Origin: Echiichthys vipera
Taxonomy: Eukaryota > Chordata > Actinopteri > Perciformes > Trachinidae
Length of the DNA stretch: 64,000 nucleotides
Assembly: GCA_963691815.1 (NCBI GenBank)
Contig: OY829659.1
Span: 17,126,241 to 17,190,240 of the forward strand
Reading direction: 5' to 3'
This document shows, in pieces, positions 44,505 to 64,000 of the stretch. Made by a program: the position numbers and the translations under genes. The notes beneath the pieces were generated by a model. That model searched no databases. It worked only from the letters and a program-made list of their open reading frames with translations, and was not told the DNA's origin. The first letter of the stretch is position 1; each line of letters begins with the position of its first letter.

Positions 44505-44700
44505 ACTTTCAGTTGCCCCAAGGGCACTGTCGCTGCATCCAGGGCATAGCGCTGCCCAAGACGATTGTGATTGGTTTAAAGAAATACAAACAAGCTAGAA
44601 CGCTGTTTTTCCTCCTATACCAGAATGTTTACTTGCGCAGTCAGACCATTCTCCTGCGCCGCCTCAGTGAGTATGGTCTGGAAATGACAACAGAATAGTT
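44505..44700 (+). repeat. DNA-transposon relic
   Basis: Contains gacgattgtgattggtttaa, agaaatacaaacaagctaga and gtcagaccattctcctgcgc. This resembles a common fish interspersed repeat with inverted ends. The 61-codon frame here is not a gene. Confidence 0.45.
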
Positions 44701-46282
44701 GTCGATTTGCTCAATTATTTGCTTCTGCAAACTAGACACTGGTGTCATATTATTCTGTTTAGCGTTGGCATTGCTTTTTATCCCTTTCATGTGCTGTATT
44801 GCTGTATTTGCTGTAGCTAAAGCGACTCGTGTACATTAGAAATCCTCATTTAAAGGACGTTCAGCAACTTTTGATTCCCTCAGCTGTAACCTCCATGGAG
44901 GGCCACTGCTTCAGAAACCCTCTCTATCAACCCAGACTTTTCCTTCAAGTCCATCTGGTTTCTTAGCTGCCTCTATTTGTTTGTTTTTATTTTCCTTAGT
45001 GACTCATCATCTGCTTCATTTCCTCTGACTCCCCTTTGGCCCCCGACCATGGGAAAAGCATTGAGAGATCAATAGTGGAGTCTTTCTCCCACTCTCTCCG
45101 TCTGTATAGGCCAAATCGTTCCTGTGAGACATCTGAAAAGATGGCCCACGTGTTCGCTCACTTCCTGTGGAACACAGTATTTCTCTGTCCTATCATCACT
45201 GATGTATCAAGTACAGTGGACTTTGTATAATCCACTGTGCTTGCTCATACTATCCTAAACTGTTATTCAACAGTTTTCCAGAGTGGAAATACCCGCTCAA
45301 AGGAAGTCAGAGGACACAAGGTGTTTTCCATCTCCTACTCCTACACCACGTTGTATTTCCTCTCTGGATCAGACTGTTAACACCTGCTTTACAAATACTG
45401 AACTCTGAGGAGACTCACAGTGTTGAAGGGGTTTGTTCTCCAGTCTCCTCTGATCATCTGGTGCGGTCCATCTGATCTTTCAATCAATGGAAATCGCGTA
45501 GGAGTGAATACATCTGAGGGGTTCTCTGAGGAGCATCTGAACTTTGACCCCCAGTGCCTCGCTTATTATGGGGTGTTTTGAAATCTGAGTTGAAGGTCTT
45601 TCATAGTGATATCTACCAAAAAGGAGAAAGGAAGCAAATAAAACAAACATGTACTTTAGTGAGACGTAATAGCACATCTGAGAGGGCAGTGCCAGTCTCC
45701 CTCTGAAACTCTGCACCGGGATGGGGAGGAGAAGGGGTTGGGTGGAGGGAAATAGCAGAGGAACTCAGTGAGTGAATGAAGAAAGCAGGAGCAAGACATA
45801 AACAATAATGTGGACACCCCTCTCTGGATTAATACACTTCAGACCACTAATGGATCTAGCTGTTGTCTGGACTCTGGAATAGTATAGAAATGGTAAGAGC
45901 TGCATGCCTGGCACGGAAGTATGTAAGCTGTTGACTGCATTTGCAGCACTGTTGTTCATAACTTGTTTCCTGCCTATTTGTATCTCGTCCTTTATAAAAT
46001 AACACTGTCTTTTTCTCTATTTATCCTTTTAAAATGTCTAATTTCCCTCCGTTTTGTCAGTGTTCACTCTTAGCAGAAATCATTTCCCTTTAAAAGTAGC
46101 AGCCCAGACTGTGTGGCTGGTGGTGTCTATTTTCAGAAGCTCATGGCAACTCTGAAGGGCATAACTGGCCCCATAATCACAGGTTACAGAGGAAGGCCCT
46201 GCATTTGTAAGCTCTAAAACTATCCTTTGGCCTGGGTGTGTACGTTAATTCACTGAGGCTTGTGGGAGCAGGAGCATGTGTG

Positions 46283-46304
46283 TGCACGTGTGTGTATGTG
46301 TGTT

Positions 46305-46336
<32 letters not shown>
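46283..46336 (+). repeat. (TG)n microsatellite
   Basis: TG repeat with a few interruptions, upstream of PHLDB1. Confidence 0.93.
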
Positions 46337-46339
<3 letters not shown>

Positions 46340-46880
46340 AAGTGAGTGAGTCAGACAGCCAGAGACACATTACCCTGCCCACTCTCCTGTCCAGTGTCTG
46401 ACTGCGTGGCTCAAAGAGGGCCAGTGTTGACAGCCAGTGGGCTGACAGCAGAGGCGTGAGGGGTCCAGTGTCAGCGGTGAACAGAGGGGACGGTCTGTTC
46501 TCCGTGTCACTAGGTCCTCTAAGACTCACACACTGGACGTGATTGTCAGATATACGTGGGTTCACGCGGCGGCTTCGTCTGGAGTGACATCAGACGCAGA
46601 TAGAACGCAGTGTTGTCTTAGTCTGGGCTAAACTTGGAGCACACAGCAGCTGTGGAGGGTTTTTGGCCTTTTTTTTTTCAAGAATTTGAATTGATCAGTG
46701 GTATCGGCATGAGCTCAAGTACTTGTCTCTGATGCAACAGTCATGTGTTGGAAAAAATGGGTTGATGTGGTCATTTACATACAGGCTGGTGGGAAATTAA
46801 AAGAAAAAGCAGAATAAATGAGAAACACAGTTTAAGAGGTATTGAATGGTTTAATGAGTATGATATACAGTAATTTTAAA

Positions 46881-47365
46881 TTAAAGGCGACATATTATGC
46901 TCATTTTCAGGTTCATAGTTTTATTTTGGGCTTCTACTAGAACATGTTTACATGCATTAATGTTCAATAAAACACAATACATTTCTCATACTGTCTGTCT
47001 GCCTGTATTCACCCTCTGTCTGAAACACTCTTTTTTAGCGCCTGTCTCTTTAAGCCCTCCTCTGGAAAAAGCCCAGTCAGCTCTGATTGGTCAGTGTTTC
47101 CGGGTCTTCCACATCTGCACTCTCAGCCCTGATGTGTCTCTTCAGTGTCTGCATCATTGCAGCGGAGGAATGACTTTAACAGCACTGAAGCAGCACTTAA
47201 TTTATGTGGCTATGACATGACAAACGTACAGACGTCCTTATGGCTCGTTTAAAAGCACAGTTCCTGAATACGGTCTGCGTATTTCTCTGTGGATTGAGCG
47301 TTTTAATACTTTATACTTTTTACTATAGCACCTGAATTTGCTTTATAATAAAAAAAAAGAGATGG
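46881..47365 (+). mobile_element. Inverted-repeat element family F1, copy 1
   Basis: Begins ttaaaggcgacatattatgc and continues collinear with copies at 48853 and 61393. Shared blocks include ttttcaggttcatagtttta-type sequence, gcctgtctctttaagccctc and gctctgattggtcagtgttt. The right inverted end is degenerate or lost near the A-rich run at 47350. The 107-codon frame inside is a chance frame. Confidence 0.8.
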
Positions 47366-48170
47366 AAATCTCACTTTTTACATTATGAAACTTTATGTTT
47401 GGTTATAGTAGACAAAACAGACACTATCTGTCTGTCGGCTTGGAATGCTGAGCTGATACTAAATTGTTGCCATGACGAGCAACCCATCTGGGTGACAGTG
47501 AAAGACAAGGATACCAGCTTTTAGTAGAAACATATTGTGAATCATCTGGGGTGCTTATGTGGGTGTTTCTGATTGTTTGAGGATTGTCTAGTACATTTTT
47601 CCTCTCGTTTGATGTGAGCCTTGATGAGCAGACAGCTGGACATAATCTGCAGCATCTGTCTGCAAGTATGGAGCGTGTGTGTGTTTGTGTTTGTAAGACG
47701 TGTATATGAGTCACAGTGAGTCATCGTAGTCTGAGGAAGTGAGAGACCTGCAGAGCTCATTCAGACCTTCTACTACTCTCAAAAGTACAATAGGGATTAT
47801 ACTTGTGTAACAACAGGCTGTTGTCAAACGTGTAAAATAAGTAATCCTTCTTAGATTGATGCATAAATCAACTCTAGTTTTCTTTTTGGATCATTTTGTC
47901 TGGCTAGTTCTAGTGAAACAATTACCCATTATAATGGTTTGGTCACATGGGCTTATAAGTGGGGCAGGAGGTTTCTAAGGAAAGCACTGTTCCCATTGTA
48001 GTACAACTGTAGTAGCAGTATTCCCAGCGCTCCCATTCATGCACTTCTCTCTCTCTAACTCTCTCTCTCCGTCAGTATCTCTCACTCACTCTCTCTCTCT
48101 CTTTCTCTTTGTATGTGTGTGATTTCTTCAGGATCTTCATGTGTCAGATAACTCTGACAGTCCAGATGAG

Positions 48171-63481
<15,311 letters not shown>

Positions 63482-64000
63482 GTAAATTCTCCAACCTTTC
63501 TCGCTGCATATTGCTAAAGGGCACTAAAATCAGGTCAATCAAGCAGGTAAATCAAGGTGATCGTCACACTAGTTTCTCGACAACACATGCTTTTGTAAGT
63601 TGGAGGCCCTCCAGTGGGCAAAACTAGACAAGGTAGTTTTTCCGTGGTTTCCACAGCTTTTATACCATTTTTCAGTGAGAGATGCAGATATTAGTACTTG
63701 ATCCTGCAGGTGTAAAGTAAGTTATAACTTACTGTAAAAAAACAAACAGTTTGAGCTAGAAAAGAAAGCCTACCTAACACATTTCATAGTGCTCCAGTAT
63801 TAGTTTGGGCAAATAATGACAATGTTGGCTCTGCTGAAGAGGTGAGAAACAGATAAAGACTATGTAATAAATGTAGTAGAAGTATAAAGTATTGAAATAC
63901 TCAAGTACTAAAAAATGTACAGTACAAATGTACTGAGTCACTTACCACAACTTACCAGAGGTGTGCAGTCTTTTGAAGGAATCTTCCAGATTTAGAAAAG
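63482..64000. other. PHLDB1 intron after exon 16 (window edge)
   Basis: No further exon with a good acceptor and open frame was found before the window ends. The remaining coiled-coil and PH-domain exons lie beyond 64000. Confidence 0.6.

Larger units (their letters stand above)
39330..46880. other. Intergenic region between H2AX and PHLDB1
   Basis: About 7.5 kb with no supported gene. Recognisable pieces are a transposon end at about 40900-40963, a LINE-type tail at 40975-41110, a repeat relic at 44505-44700 and a TG microsatellite at 46283-46336. Noncoding 5' exons or the promoter of PHLDB1 may lie in the right-hand part, but I see no decisive CpG island or TATA. Confidence 0.5.

Noticed and set aside
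46897..47220. 107-codon ORF upstream of PHLDB1
   Set aside because: It lies entirely inside repeat family F1 copy 1, and the frame is not kept in the other copies.

Overview
The window comes from a vertebrate nuclear genome, almost certainly a teleost and probably a percomorph. It shows GT-AG introns in most genes, long CA/TG microsatellites, several fish-type DNA transposon and LINE relics, and a gene set matching human 11q23.3. All gene models below were spliced by hand: each exon join keeps frame, and internal lengths sum to multiples of three.

Layout. 1-588 (+) is the 3' end of an unidentified gene. 2202-3392 (-) encodes a small secreted sushi-domain protein of 216 aa. 4924-9278 (-) is HINFP, a multi-zinc-finger histone H4 gene regulator (482 aa, 9 coding exons). 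11912-16511 (-) is DPAGT1, the first enzyme of N-glycan lipid precursor synthesis (406 aa, 9 exons). 18777-36186 (+) is C2CD2L/TMEM24, an ER-plasma membrane lipid transfer protein (685 aa, 14 coding exons, with a 10.9 kb first coding intron). 38784-39212 (+) is the intronless histone variant gene H2AX, with a CCAAT/TATA promoter and both a histone stem-loop and a poly(A) signal. 48171 to the window edge (+) is PHLDB1 (LL5-alpha). Sixteen exons are seen, covering the FHA domain and coiled coils; the C-terminal PH domain lies beyond the window.

The genes do not form one pathway. HINFP and H2AX both concern histones and chromatin. DPAGT1 and C2CD2L both act at the ER and are divergently arranged, as recalled for human. 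Compared with recalled human order, the DPAGT1-C2CD2L pair looks inverted relative to H2AX and HINFP.

The rest is introns and intergenic DNA holding identifiable mobile elements. Several have visible target-site duplications: LINE fragments at 8157-8986 and 12601-12988, hAT-like elements at 23813-24026 and 26617-27187, and a Tc1-like element with about 200 bp inverted repeats at 59268-60889. One inverted-repeat family occurs three times. The most notable structural observation is that the Tc1-like element ends 13 bases before a PHLDB1 exon, so the splice-acceptor region is transposon-derived. I found no CRISPR array, rRNA, tRNA gene or new multi-gene system.
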